From the NCBI GenBank assembly GCA_018136815.1, contig CM030940.1, positions 1,483,813 through 1,547,812 on the forward strand: a stretch of DNA of 64,000 nt, read 5' to 3'. Source of the stretch: Isochrysis galbana (Eukaryota; Haptophyta; Isochrysidales; Isochrysidaceae). The translations under genes were made by a program, and so were the position numbers. Shown piece by piece: positions 11,001-20,992 of the stretch. The stretch's first letter is position 1; every line of letters starts with the position of its first letter. Below the pieces are notes generated by a model that had not been told where the DNA came from, did no database searches, and saw nothing but the letters and a program-made list of their open reading frames with translations.

Positions 11001-12079
11001 TCCGCCTCCGCCTCCGCCTTTGCCGCCGCAACAGCCTCGGCCACCGCCGCGGATACGGCAGCCGCCTGGGCGACTTGAGTATCGCCGTGAGCTGCCGCCG
11101 CCGTCCCCGAAGCCTCGGCCATCGCGGCCTCTCGTGCGGCCGCAACAGCCTCGTTGATTGCGAACTCGCGCTCCGCCTCCGCCTCCGCCCTAGCAGCCGC
11201 AACAGCCTCGGCCACCGTCGCGGATACAGTGGCCTCTTTGGCCGCCGCCGCTGCCGAAGCCTCGGCTAGCGCAGCCTCTCGCGCCATCGCAGCAGCCTCG
11301 TTGATCGCAAGCGCGCGCTCCGCCTCTGCCTCTGCTTTGGCTGCCGCAACGGCTTCGGCCACGACCGCAGAGACGGCTTCTTTCACCGCAGCTGAATGTT
11401 CGACGACCGCCTCTACCTTGACCGCTGCGACAGCCTCAGCGATCGACGCTGCGTGTGTCTCTTCCAACGGTGAAGTTGCGCTCTTGACTGCCTCAACGAT
11501 CTGGCTGTCCACATCGGCTCTCGCCTTCTCCTTGGAGTTTGCCACTGCCTGAACCATCGCAGCCTCACTAGCTTGTTCATCCTTGCGCTTCTGGGCTGAG
11601 GGGTAGACCAGTAGGATGTCGGCGTCTGTGAGCCCTGCTCGCACACGCAGCTCATCATTTTCGTGCAGCAGCTCCTCGATGCGCGTCTCGTAGTCGGAGA
11701 GCTGCTGATCGACTCCGAGCGACGAGGACAGCTGGCTGAGCGTTTCCATCAGCGCGTCGCGCTCGATCTCGCGCTCTTCAAGCCTCGCCGAGAGCTCGGC
11801 CATGGTCCAAGAGGCACCCTCCTGAGCACCTGGCTCAGCCTCGCCCTCCTGCACGTGCGCTCCGAGACCTGAGGCAGCGAGCGCGGCCCTCGCCTCGTCC
11901 CTCTCTCTCTGCGCGCTCTGGCACATCTGCCTCATGCGCTCGAGCTGCTGCTCCATCTGCTCGCGCGCGTTGTGCGCTTCCTTGGCCTCCTTCTTCGCCT
12001 CCATCAGCTTGCGTAAGTTCTCCTTGGCTTTCTCTCTCGCACGAGTGGCCTCATCACGGGCAGCCTCGACCGAATCCAT
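8030..12079 (-). CDS. Giant Ala/Glu-rich helical repeat protein
   Basis: A single exon of about 1,349 residues. I chose ATG 12079 ('MDSVEAARDEATR'); the open frame extends to 12130 only through a GTG. The first ~230 residues are ordinary charged coiled coil. Then follow 17 repeats around the motif 'AINEA', each 49-57 residues and built as 'AVAEAVAAA..AEAEAER.FAINEA..AAREAA.AEA' plus a variable linker. Linkers fall into types: QEASV, TEEATV and HGDAQDAKEATL. Two neighbouring 171-nt units (about 9,930-10,270) are almost identical, which shows recent tandem duplication. The last ~240 residues return to coiled coil and end in a basic 'NFKPFVKKPPK'. Composition predicts one very long rod-like helix. 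No enzymatic motif is present; a structural or tethering role is inference only. Alanine content resembles the RUN-domain neighbour, but homology is not shown. Confidence 0.75.
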   Translation of the reverse strand: MDSVEAARDEATRAREKAKENLRKLMEAKKEAKEAHNAREQMEQQLERMRQMCQSAQRERDEARAALAASGLGAHVQEGEAEPGAQEGASWTMAELSARLEEREIERDALMETLSQLSSSLGVDQQLSDYETRIEELLHENDELRVRAGLTDADILLVYPSAQKRKDEQASEAAMVQAVANSKEKARADVDSQIVEAVKSATSPLEETHAASIAEAVAAVKVEAVVEHSAAVKEAVSAVVAEAVAAAKAEAEAERALAINEAAAMAREAALAEASAAAAAKEATVSATVAEAVAAARAEAEAEREFAINEAVAAAREAAMAEASGTAAAAHGDTQVAQAAAVSAAVAEAVAAAKAEAEAERAFAINEAAAAAREAALVEASAAAAGQEATESAAVAEAVAAARAEAEAERALAINEAAAAAREAALAEASAAAAAQETTVSAAVAEAVAAARAEAEAERAFAINEAVAAARAEAEAERAFAINEAAAAAREAAMAEAAAAAAAQKASVSAAVAEAVAAAKAEAEAERAFAINEAAAAAREATMAEASVAAAATEEATVSVAVAEAVAAARAEAEAERAFAINEAAAAAREAAMAEAAAAAAAQEASVSAAVAEAVAAAKAEAEAERAFAINEAAAAAREAALAEAAAAAAAAHGDAQDAKEATLSAAVAEAVAAAKAEAEAERAFAINEAAAAAREAALAEAAAAAAAAHGDAQDAKEATLSAAVAEAVAAAKAEAEAERAFAINEAVAAAREAALAEAAAAAAVAHCDAQNAQEAAISAAVAEAVAAARAEAEAERAFAINEAVVTAREAAMAEAAAAAAAQEASVSAAVAEAVAAARAEAEAQRAFAINEAAAAAREAAMAEASVAAAATEEATVSAAVAEAVAAARAEAEAERAFAINEAAAAAREAALAEAAAAAAAAHGDAQDAKEATLSAAVAEAVAAAKAEAEAERAFAINEAVAAAREAALAEAAATAAAAQEAAISAAVAEAVAVARAEAEAERVFAINEAAAAAREAALAEASAAACGDAQVAQEAAVSAAVAEAVAAAKAEAAGERTFAINEAAAAAREAAMAEASASAMAAQAAATQAQGAALAAAKAAMEAEYKALMDEAVASAVANARDTFEREHQERAALQTEMFTSERGDLLATIQRLETQVASLSEALQEGGSASAAQLDVAAARATEEARAEATAILADREAEFGRLLQAKQAELAARESEFSRDQDEMFGTISKLEEELEKLRASSGAPAAADISSSASDDVLVELQSQLVAAISDRETSAAELMRCQEELAVCKAELLDLRLSLEESSSRLVASDKSAETVPPGPSNSAADAVKRTLSNFKPFVKKPPK
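8840..11380 (-). repeat. Coding tandem repeat array (17 units)
   Basis: Units of 147, 150 or 171 nt inside the gene above. On the plus strand each contains a 'TTGATCGCAA' core, first at about 8,896 and last at about 11,300. Linker types are ordered so that a block QKASV/TEEATV/QEASV/HGD resembles a second block QEASV/TEEATV/HGD, suggesting duplication of several units at once. Confidence 0.85.
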
Positions 12080-13277
12080 AGGGCGAGGCTCGGCAAAGGT
12101 GTGCCTGGCGGATGCGCCTCTCGCGCACACACGCGGCCCGCCCGCCCGCCCGCTGCGAGGGCGGAGAGCGCGAGGGAGGGAGGGAGGGAGAGAGCGGCGG
12201 CGGCGCCCGTCGCGACGGCGCCGACAGAGAGCTCGCCCCCCCCACTCGCCCCCTCTCTCTCTCCCTTCTCTCTCTTCTCTCTCTTCTCCTCTAACTCTTA
12301 CTTGTCTTCTTCTTATTTCATCTTCTCTTCCCCCTCTGGGAATCGATGGATCTCATCTTCTCTCTGTTCTACTTTAGTTGTACTCTAGGAGTAAGTTCTT
12401 TCGTCTCTTCTATTCTCTGTGGCTCTGCTCTCTCTCTCCTCTCTGCTGCGTTCCCGCATGTGTACCATGAATAAAGAATAGTAGTAGTACTACTACTTTA
12501 TACTAGTAGTACATACTACGCTAGAGTCCACTTCATCAAGCAGTTGCAAGTCACGCGGGGGGGCCAAACCATCCCACTCGTCCACTCTACGCCCTCCGGA
12601 TGAAGGATGGAGGATGAAGGCGAAGGCAATCTGCCTGAGTATTGAGTATTGAGAATTGAATACTCGCAGTACGTACTCGTACTCAGTACGTGCTGGTGTT
12701 GGAGTTGGAGTTGGAGCGGGGGTTACAGGCAGGTTACACACGCGCCTCACCGGTGTGGGGGGGATGTCATATGGACCATGGGTTCGAAGTCACAGCACGC
12801 TCAGTCCGGTGCAACTGCATGCTGCATGCCCCTCATCTTCCTAGTTCCTAGGCCATGCCCCATGCTAGAAAGTACATACTACTAGTGTCCGCGTGACATG
12901 CGCCCTGCGCGCGCGCGCGCTAGCAAAAGAAAAAGCGGAGCCCCCGCCCCCGCCCCCGGAGGGGAGTTGGAGCCCGGAGGGGAGGGCGCACGAGGCGCCT
13001 CCCCATGGTGAACTAAGTATAAACTTAGTCGTCAAATTGGCATTGGTATTGGTATTGGAGCTCCCTATTGAGTTCCCACGTGTGACTTGCACTCAACACC
13101 TGAACACGGACACTCACACTAACACTCACCTAACACGGAAGATCATTGTATCACAACATGCAACATCAAACCAGTCTGCACTAAGGTTCGTCGTGTTGTT
13201 GCCAAGTAAGTGGCAGCTAGAGGCACTATCTTAGTTAGTACGCTCTAATATTCAGCTTGGTTTATGCACTACTATTA
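12080..13277. other. Upstream region of the repeat-protein gene and repeat debris
   Basis: 12,080-12,460 is CT-rich leader/promoter DNA for the minus-strand gene. 12,480-12,520 has short inverted ACTAGTAGTA-type repeats. At 13,010-13,035, read on the minus strand, is one copy of the ACTAAGTTTATACTTAGT hairpin found at the 5' ends of the R1 elements, followed by 'CACCATGGGGAGG', so this is another R1 fragment. No gene is seen. Confidence 0.5.
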
Positions 13278-15098
13278 CTACTCGACGTGTGAACCCAAGC
13301 GCCTGCGCCGTTTGCGTTTGCTTGCGCACGCACCTCTCCTCCGCAGCAGGACGAGATCAACAAACCGCCATCCGGGGGACCACCCATCCCAGCCGTCCCA
13401 CTCGATCGCATGAAAGAATCGCAAGACCTCCCTGAATCCGGTCTTTCGAAGTGTCCGACTCACCTCGGCATTTGCAAGCAACTCATCGAATAGCACCACG
13501 TGGGATGGCGCCGCATGCTTACGTAACGCGTCACGCATCCGCCGCTGAATAGCCGCGCCGGGAGCGGCGAAAAAGCAATCGCAGTCATTTGTGCAACGGG
13601 ATCCCCGCGCCTCGGGGAAGCGCTGTGCCAGAGAAGCAGCATCGAAGCCAAGACTTGGAGGCGCACAGTCTAAAATAGAAAGAGTGACATTCGGGCTGTG
13701 CAAAAAGGCGTGCCCCGGTGTCTGGTGGCATCGCGTGAGCAAATCGACAGAGATCGACTGCGTAGCGGAGGAACACGCGACGGACTCCGATCGCAATGCT
13801 GCCATGACCGCAACCGGTGCGCGCTGGTGCACCATCGAGAGGTACAACGCAATGGGCGCGTTTGTCGACGCGATGATGACCAGCACTGTGGTACGGTGGC
13901 GCGCACCCAGTCCGGCCAAAGCGCGCCCGCAGAAGCAGAACGCAAACGGAAGCACTGGCAACAGGAAGCGAAGCTCCTTGTGCGGGCGTGATGATAGCAT
14001 CAATAGCAGCAGGGTAGGCGGCGCTAGTAGCCAACGTTGCCGAGGGGTTGCTGCTCGGACACCCAGAGCAAGCAGAGGCGCCTGAGCGGCGAGAATTGCA
14101 GGTAAGGCACCCACCACATACCAGTGCCACGGATGTGTGCCGTAGTATTCGGAGGCCCCTGCGCCAGATTGAAGATTGAAGCGGAGAAAACCAATAGCAG
14201 GGAGAACCAGCCGATTGTACAAGGCGCAGTCGATAAGTGTGACAACGCATACCACTGCAACTGCAGGAAAGCAGAGCGCCGCCCAGTCCACTGTGGAAGA
14301 ACTTGCATCGGCTTCCGACAGGAGGGTCTTTGCCGCACTATCACGTGCTTCCGCGACACAGTGCAAACCGGTCGGGGCCCCGGTACTTGCCTTTTGAGCC
14401 GAACCATCTTTCGAACTTGGTGCGGCAGACATGGTAGGCTCTAATGGTCTCAACATCTGATAGCGCGTCGATGCAGAGAGCCCGAGCACGAGGCTCAGGG
14501 TCAACGTGAGCGGCAAACTTGAGGGCCGGACCAGGAAGGTCAAAGCGATAAGCGCAGATCCCAGCCGTGGCCGGAGGTGCCACCACGCCCGCTGTCCGGC
14601 CGCGCTGTATCCAGCCGGAACCGGAGCAGCCATGTGCTTTGCGATCACACAGATGAGCGTGGCTTCCATAGAGGAAGAATACGCCCGCACTCCCGCATAC
14701 CAAGTGAACCAGCAGCAGAGGGAACAAATCAGAGTCATGTTCCCGACGGAAGCGCTGCCAAAGTAAGCGGCACTGAAGTCGCGTAGGCACAGGTCAGCCG
14801 CTCCGCTCGCGATCGCCTGAACGGCTCGAGGCGCCCATGCCACAGCGGCGGGTGAGTCGAGGCGGAGCATACGAAGCAGGTAGATTGTGAGCGCAAGTGG
14901 CAGCACGTGTGCGTGTGAGCGGATCGCGTGCGTCCACTCCCACGTTCGGTGGCCGTATCCAAAGGCGAGGCGATGCGCGGCCTCGTGTGCCTGCCAGAAC
15001 TCATCCGGGTCAAATTGCGTCCAGACCAGCGAGGCGTTGAGCAGGCGGAAGAGCACGACGAGCACGTCGATCCGACGGCCGATGCACGCCACTCGCAT
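13278..15098 (-). CDS. PIGB: GPI mannosyltransferase III (PIG-B/Gpi10)
   Basis: Adds the third mannose to the glycosylphosphatidylinositol anchor precursor in the ER lumen, using dolichol-phosphate-mannose (GT22 family). A single exon of 606 residues from ATG 15098; the frame is open to 15179 but only through a GTG. Residues 28-33 carry the family motif 'QFDPDEFW', followed by 'YGHRTWEWTHAIRSH'. Next come 'SLCCWFTWYAGVRAYSSSME', the 'RPSSL' segment, 'YYGTHPWHWY' and 'SRPHKELRFLLPVLPF', all hallmarks of PIG-B rather than the related ALG9, ALG12 or PIG-Z. Multiple hydrophobic segments fit a multi-pass ER membrane protein. Length is slightly above human PIG-B. An insertion of about 60 polar residues precedes 'DWAALCFPA'. 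Confidence 0.92.
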   Translation of the reverse strand: MRVACIGRRIDVLVVLFRLLNASLVWTQFDPDEFWQAHEAAHRLAFGYGHRTWEWTHAIRSHAHVLPLALTIYLLRMLRLDSPAAVAWAPRAVQAIASGAADLCLRDFSAAYFGSASVGNMTLICSLCCWFTWYAGVRAYSSSMEATLICVIAKHMAAPVPAGYSAAGQRAWWHLRPRLGSALIALTFLVRPSSLPLTLTLSLVLGLSASTRYQMLRPLEPTMSAAPSSKDGSAQKASTGAPTGLHCVAEARDSAAKTLLSEADASSSTVDWAALCFPAVAVVCVVTLIDCALYNRLVLPAIGFLRFNLQSGAGASEYYGTHPWHWYVVGALPAILAAQAPLLALGVRAATPRQRWLLAPPTLLLLMLSSRPHKELRFLLPVLPFAFCFCGRALAGLGARHRTTVLVIIASTNAPIALYLSMVHQRAPVAVMAALRSESVACSSATQSISVDLLTRCHQTPGHAFLHSPNVTLSILDCAPPSLGFDAASLAQRFPEARGSRCTNDCDCFFAAPGAAIQRRMRDALRKHAAPSHVVLFDELLANAEVSRTLRKTGFREVLRFFHAIEWDGWDGWSPGWRFVDLVLLRRRGACASKRKRRRRLGSHVE

Positions 15099-15371
15099 GC
15101 GCAGCAGGACGTTCCCCTCCCTCTCCCCTTCTCCCCCCTCCTCCCCCTCCCCCCCTCCGGGTGCCGTGCCGACCTCCACCGATGAAGCCGTCGGTTCGGA
15201 GAAGCCTTTCGAGGACGAGTAGAGGAATAGAGTACAGGGGAAGTTACTAGGGTTAAATTTGGACCGGACGTCCCCTCACTCCCTTCCCCCCCCTTCATCT
15301 CCTCTCTTCCCCTACTAGTAGTTCTCTCTCTTTCTCTCTCTTCCCGCTCTCTCTCCTGCTCAAACGGACTT

Positions 15372-16513
15372 TTAACTCCTTACTGCCGGAGCGCCGAAAT
15401 CGGCGCTTCCCCTCAGTTTCTTCAATTTTTCTGGCCTCGCAGCCATGTTTATCAATCAACTAGGCATGCATGTTTCTTGGCCAAAATTGGTTGAGAAACT
15501 GAAGCGCCGATTTCGGCGCTTCGCTTTCATAAATAATCAACGTGAAAACGCAAAAGAAAAAGAATGCCGGGAGAGGTGTCTCGGCTTCATATCGCCCGTG
15601 CGCCACCCGCTCGTTGCACCGACGCAGGGACCGGGGGCGGGGGGGGGGGGGAGAAGGGGGGGGGGTCGAAAGGGCTCCTCGCCCAAAAATCAGCGCGCAC
15701 TTTTCTCAGCCTTTATTGCCTTTTTTCGCGTAAGAGGCTGTCGCATTCGCGAATCGACACTCGTTAGGCTTCTCTCTTCTCTTCGTCGTTGTAGTATTTA
15801 TCGTTGTATAATTCTCTGCTTTCGCCTCTCGTTCTCGGTCAAAAGCTTCGCGTGGACGCACAGGATCTTGGGTTGTGGAGCGCTCCCTCTCTCTTTCTCT
15901 CGAAGACAAGGGAAGTTTCCCCCCCTTTCTTCATCCTAGGATCCTAGCTAGGCGCCTCGCAAATAGGTTTAATTCGCTTTCTTCCCCGTGTTTCTCTATC
16001 TACTTCAGTGATTGCAATCAGGTTTAATTTGCGACCTCTTTGTATCTCCCCCTTAGGCTCACCGCATTTCTCTCGTCTTATTCGGTAAGTCTTTTGGAAT
16101 CTTGTGCGGCAGGATTGCCCCTCACTTCTCACTTCCCCGTTATGGTGCGATTCCCCTTCCAGACGGCAGACGGGATCGCCGACACCTCATCATCACGAGA
16201 GCATGGGCCTGGTGGACTGCCATCACAGCCCTCCTCTCACTCACCCTCGCCTCTTGCTGCTCGCTCGATGTCGTTCTCGCCGCCGTCCTCGCCCTCGCCC
16301 TCGCCCGCCTGCCTGCCTTCCTCGCAGCCCGTCAGCACCTCTGAAGTCGTCTCCTCAGCCGCGTCTGCCGCCGGCATGGCCCCTTCCTCATTGCCCTCAG
16401 GCCCTATGGGCCATCCCAACTCGTCAGAGGCGCTCTTCCACGGCAGGCCATGGTGCAAACGCGCTAGAGAGAACCGCCGATTTCGGCGCTTCGACCCGGC
16501 AGTAAGGAGTTAA
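15372..16513. mobile_element. TTAA-flanked inverted-repeat element (piggyBac-like, non-autonomous)
   Basis: TTAA at 15,372-15,375 and 16,510-16,513 flanks an element of about 1.13 kb with inverted ends CTCCTTACTGCCG. Just inside each end is the palindrome GCGCCGAAATCGGCGC (right copy with a shorter arm), and a third copy lies at about 15,502-15,522. TTAA target duplication is the signature of piggyBac-type elements. The interior has a poly-G run and CT-rich DNA; the open frames across it (16,040-16,513) look non-coding. I find no transposase. Confidence 0.7.
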
Positions 16514-16913
16514 CGCCTATCCCCTCCCCCCGCCTTTCTGTTTCTCCGTTTCTTCCTTTACGCTCGCTCTCCCCACGGGAATGCCCACACCTTGCGCGCC
16601 TCCGACGACACGCCGTATTCGGCTTTCGGCATGCACACGAAATCTATACAGAGTCGCTCGATTGGCTTGCCCCACTGCCCACTGCAACCTCGTGCCGTGC
16701 TAAAATAGGTGTTGCAACCGGTTGTCAAATGTCATCCGATCATGTACATGTGTCATCCGATCATGTAATGGGGCACGAGAGCAACCCAAAGATGGTCTCA
16801 GAGAAGGTAAATTAGCTTGAATGCAAACATAGGCTACACTGAGGGCACACCAAGGTTTAGCGCTGCCGAGAATACACCGAGCCAAGTAGTGCGCTGATGG
16901 TGACACGCCAGTT
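16514..16913. other. Intergenic
   Basis: No gene is seen. 'TGTCATCCGATCATGTA' occurs twice in a row (about 16,729-16,766). The segment is the 3' flank of the CPT2 gene. Confidence 0.4.
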
Positions 16914-19076
16914 CTAGTCTGAGGAAACTTCCATTGTCATCCGCATTTCCTTCATGGCCTCACCGATGCAGTTCGCAAAGTCGTCCGCTTGGCCGTTGTA
17001 CGTCATGACCTGATCAATCCGACGGGAAGGCGAATGAGCGGAAGCACATGTACTGCCACCAAGGGGCCCGTGCTGTCTAGGACCGCTCACGACCACCGTG
17101 CACTCTTGGGGCTAGCTGGGCGAGGTCAACAAGTGACAACAACTCGCCTGCGCTCCAGAGACGTCCGGCCGGATGGCATAGCCCACAGCAAAGCAGTCGG
17201 GATGAAACGGGCCGAAGCCTCCGTTTGCGAGTGCGTGGGACGAGAGCGTGCTGGTCGAAATGATGATCTTCGACAGCTTGTGATAGGCGGCACTCTCAAA
17301 GATGGCAGGCTTGAGTCCCCTCTCCTTGGCCATCTGCGCCAGGACAAAGAGGTGCCGGTCCATTCCGTTACCCGTCATCGCATCACGCGTCACTCGCGTA
17401 TGGTTACGCACGGCAGCACGCATGAGCGCCGCCTTCCGCGATATCGGCTCGCTGCCGTTGCAAAAGGCCTCTGTGAAGGCCCTAGACTCTGGTGTGGCCG
17501 AGCGGATCGTCTCGGTGCGTCCGTGCTTGAAGGCCGCGGTCGATGCACTCTCATACGTCGAGACCGTGGTTCCACGCAGCTTGGCCATGGCGAGTTGGAA
17601 AGCCATCTGCATCATCCCGTCCGGGGAAACGCCCGCCCGCTTGAGCGCCCCTGTCGTAAAGTGGTCGGCCATCACGGTTGCCAGCTGGGTGCCGCAGATG
17701 GTCGCATCGAAGCGTTTGGCAGCGTCGTTCACCGATTCGGCGAGCGGAGGAGGCAGCACGAATTTGAGTTCCTTCGGCATGGTCTTGTGCGGCGCGGGCG
17801 ACTCGCTGGTCGGCATGCCGACCGAGTAGTCGTAAATCTCATTGGCGAAGCGGAGCACAGCGACGCCGTCGCCCCAAGAGTGCTCAAAATTGATGGCGGC
17901 CTTGGCGTTCGCGGTGACAATCAGCTGGAACGATTTGTCCAGCCAGCGATCCGTCCCCTTGCCGTGCAGCATGGCGCGATTCACAGCTCCCAGCTCTTCA
18001 GGTGCCGTGTCATCGAGGCATAGGGCAAAGACCGCCTCATCGATGGCGCGCAGCGCTAAGCTATTGGTGCCGTCTGCGCTTGCAAGGGAAGCGCGAAGGG
18101 TGGCCCATTCATCGCGCGGGAGGCCTGTGAGGAACCCCACGCCAGGTTTGTCCGCCGCCGAACCCGGAGACGAAACGATCGCGTCAAGGGCGCCCTGCAG
18201 CTGCGCTGTCGGCACCGTGTTGCCTGCCTCATCAAAGAGTTCGACCGTCCACATGGCTCCACCCCGCTGCACGAGGATATGGCGTGAGTCAGCCACAGAG
18301 CACAACTCGTCTCGCCCAAGCTGGGGCACCCGTGTCGAGCGGAAGAGGTTGGCGTACTGAGACATATCGAGGGCATAGGCCCCGGTGGCCGCCGCACCGT
18401 AAAACGCGATTGATCTGGGAAGCAGGCGGATCACCTCCGGCCAGAGAGGGTGTTTCGACTTCTTCGGTGCGGTGTGGAAGATGTCGGGTTCGAGAACGCC
18501 CTTTTCCAGAGCCTTGAGGAAGAGGCCCGCCGAGTGGCACAGCCGCGCGGCGCGATTTGTTTGCGAGGTGGGTGCCTGCTCATCCTGAAAAGTGAGCTGC
18601 GGGTTGAAGTTGAGCAGCAATGGTGAGCGGTCACGCAAATACATCTCAAACCAAGGCTGCGAGATGTACGAAGTATATGTACCCTTATCAGCCTCGAGAA
18701 GCTCCGCTTGCAGCTGCGGGCCTTCCTGCCTCGCAAAGGCGAATGCGGCGCGCTGTGCAAGGAGAAGCTCGTCGTCATCTTCGAGCAGCGGCTGCGCAAA
18801 GTAGACGAAGCGCTCGAGCGTCTTGTCAAGTGCAGGTATGGGCATCTTAGGCAGAGAATCCTGGAAATGCATCGTCGGAATTCGCGAGGAGTGGAGCAGG
18901 CCGGAGCTCATGCAGCGCTGGCCGAGGCGGGTGACACGGAGAGAGGCAGAGCGAGGCCGGGGCGACATGCTGGGCAAGGAGCCCTGCACCAGCTCTCTGC
19001 TTGAGGAGCGTAGGATAGCGGATGTGAGATGGCGACCACCGCGCGGCAGCGGTGGGAGGAGGAGCGAGCGTTGCAT
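16914..19076 (-). CDS. CPT2: Carnitine O-palmitoyltransferase 2, mitochondrial
   Basis: Converts acylcarnitine and CoA back to acyl-CoA on the matrix side of the inner mitochondrial membrane for beta-oxidation. Exon 1 (19,076-17,148) encodes 643 residues. The first ~70 are Arg/Ser/Leu-rich, fitting a mitochondrial presequence. Then come 'PKMPIPALDKTLERF', 'TSYISQPWFEMYLRDR', 'NFNPQLTFQ', 'DMSQYANLFRSTR', the catalytic-His motif 'INFEHSWGDGVAVLRF' (His399), 'STYESASTAAFKHGRTETIR' and 'ISTSTLSS'. The order and wording match CPT2 rather than CPT1 or carnitine acetyltransferase. The last 31 residues ('VMTYNGQADDFANCI...') lie on exon 2 (17,009-16,914), aligning to the CPT2 C-terminus. The best junction is a GC-AG intron, CAG|GCGAGT ... 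GATCAG|GTC, 138 nt and in phase. Confidence 0.93.
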
Positions 19077-20992
19077 CTAGCCAAGAGAGAGAGGAAGAGT
19101 TTGTGCACTTGCCTCGTTGACAGACTCCCCTCTCTCCGTGCCCTCTCACTCTCGGGCTTCCTTTTCTCGTCGTGCTCTCTCTCTCCCTCTCTCCCTCTTT
19201 ACCTGCCTCCCTCTCCCTTTCGTTCGCTCGCTCGTACCTCGCGCCCTCTCTCTCTCCCTCGCTCTCTCCCTCCAACACCCACCTGCCCCCCTCTCTTCCT
19301 CTCCCTTTCCACCCTTCGCTCCCTCCCTCCCACTCTTGGTCTCCTCTCCCTCTTCCCCGTCTCTCTCCCTCCCTCTCCCTCCCTCCCTCCCTCCCTCTCT
19401 CCCCCTCTCCCTCTCCTCCTCTCCCTCTCCCTCTCCTCCTCTCCCTCTCCCTCTCCTCCTCTCCCTCTCCCTCTCCCTCTCCCTCTCCCTCTCCCTCTCC
19501 CTCTCCCTCTCCCTCTCCCTCCCTCCCTCCCCCTTTCTCTCTCTCTCTCTCGCTCGCTCGTTCTCTCCCAGCCCCGACCGTCGGGCGTCCGAGAGCCGCG
19601 CGGACGGGCAAGATACAGGGGGGGGGGCTCAACCGGGAAAGCTTTCTGCTTCTACATACAGGGGGGAGGGGGAGGGGGCCCCGCCGCCCCGCCCCTGTGG
19701 GCCAGGCAAAAGCCCCAATCACATATCAACATCAACTTGAAAAAAACATCTGAAGATTCAGGCCACTACCGCTAGCTAGAAAGGACCACGCGGCACTTAC
19801 GGTACTGACACGCCATCGCCTATACCCCAGTATACCGTATACCGTATACCCACTCCCTTCTCCCTTTCCCTTTCTCCTTTCTTTACACTTACACTTACAC
19901 TACCCCCTTCATTCCTTTTGTCTTTTGTGCCCCTACGCGTGAAACTCAGCGGGTTCACTCTCCAAACACAGTAAACACAGTATGTTTTTGGCCATGGAAG
20001 AAAGAAGAAACTCAGGGAAACTCAGTGGGAAACTCGCAGATACAGATACCGGGGGGGCTTCCCTCTTCCCCTGGGGGTAAGGCAGAAGGCAGAGTTTCTC
20101 TCCTCTCACGTTGCCCTCCTCTCCTCCCCCTCCCCCGCCCTTTCTTTCCCCGCACGGGTCCTCTTTGTGACGAAACTACACCCCCTCCCATTTTTACCTC
20201 TCAGCCTCAGCCTCGTCCCTGTCCAAGACTAGACCCGCACCGCCACCCGTACCCTTACTTACCATCGGATTCGGAGACCGCCTACGAAGGGCGGTCAAAC
20301 AGAGTTTTTTTTATTGGGGGTAAGAAAATGACCTTCTCAGGGTTGAGAAAATTTGAGGATTTTTTTCGGTAGAAAGTTCCCTATATATACACCCAACAAG
20401 CACATATCCGGCCGGGGCCCATTAGGACCAAGACCAAGACCCCCCCCTTGGGCCCCCACAACAAAACGTAAGCCCAAATACTGACAATAAAAGACGCTAA
20501 AGTCGCAAAGGGTAGGGCAGTCATACAGTGTTTTTTATGAGGGGTGAAAAAATGACCATCTCAGAATTGAGGAAATTTGAGAATTTTTCACACCGGTCAC
20601 CAGCGCGATCGAACGAGGCCGACTCCCTCCTGCCCCCCCCCCCCGGCGGTCATAGGTACCACACGGCATTTCAAAGGCCTCTACACGCGAGAATTGAACC
20701 GTCTGTGCCCTTCAAATTGCCCCGGCTAGCCTCTGCGGCGGAAAGGGAGAGGCTGGGTAGATACCATTTGGATCCTCGATTTAAGTCGCGGTCGGAACAA
20801 GAAGAAAGAGAGCAGATGTGGATGTGACACGACCCTTGCTTGTTGCTTGAAGCGCAGAAGCTCGGGCTGCCAACCAACAAGGTCGGCACCTACCTGAGAA
20901 GAGGAGTGGCGTGGAATAGGAGGCAGACAAGGGAGCGAAAGAGACTCCTATGCGCCACGTCGCCGTACCATTTGTGCGGCTTGCGGCTCAAT
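19077..20992. other. CT-rich promoter region and repeats, no gene
   Basis: 19,180-19,560 is a long CTCCCT/CTCTCC microsatellite upstream of CPT2. 19,737-19,765 has 'AAAAAAACATCTGAAGATTC', repeated at 63,318-63,340, similar in style to the 3' ends of the LINE elements. 20,300-20,370 and 20,520-20,600 are two copies of one segment ('TTTTTTAT..GGGG' then 'AAAATGACC'). No coding gene is supported. Confidence 0.5.

Noticed and set aside
8628-11552. Long plus-strand open frames (up to 443 residues) across the repeat array
   Set aside because: They are antisense shadows of the GC-rich coding repeats; their peptides are low-complexity Arg/Leu/Gly or Ala/Ser strings, while the minus strand encodes a coherent helical protein with non-repeat ends.
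8030-12079. Ala-rich protein as an ice-binding (type I antifreeze) protein
   Set aside because: The units are rich in Glu/Arg with no regular 11-residue Thr spacing; composition alone does not support ice binding.
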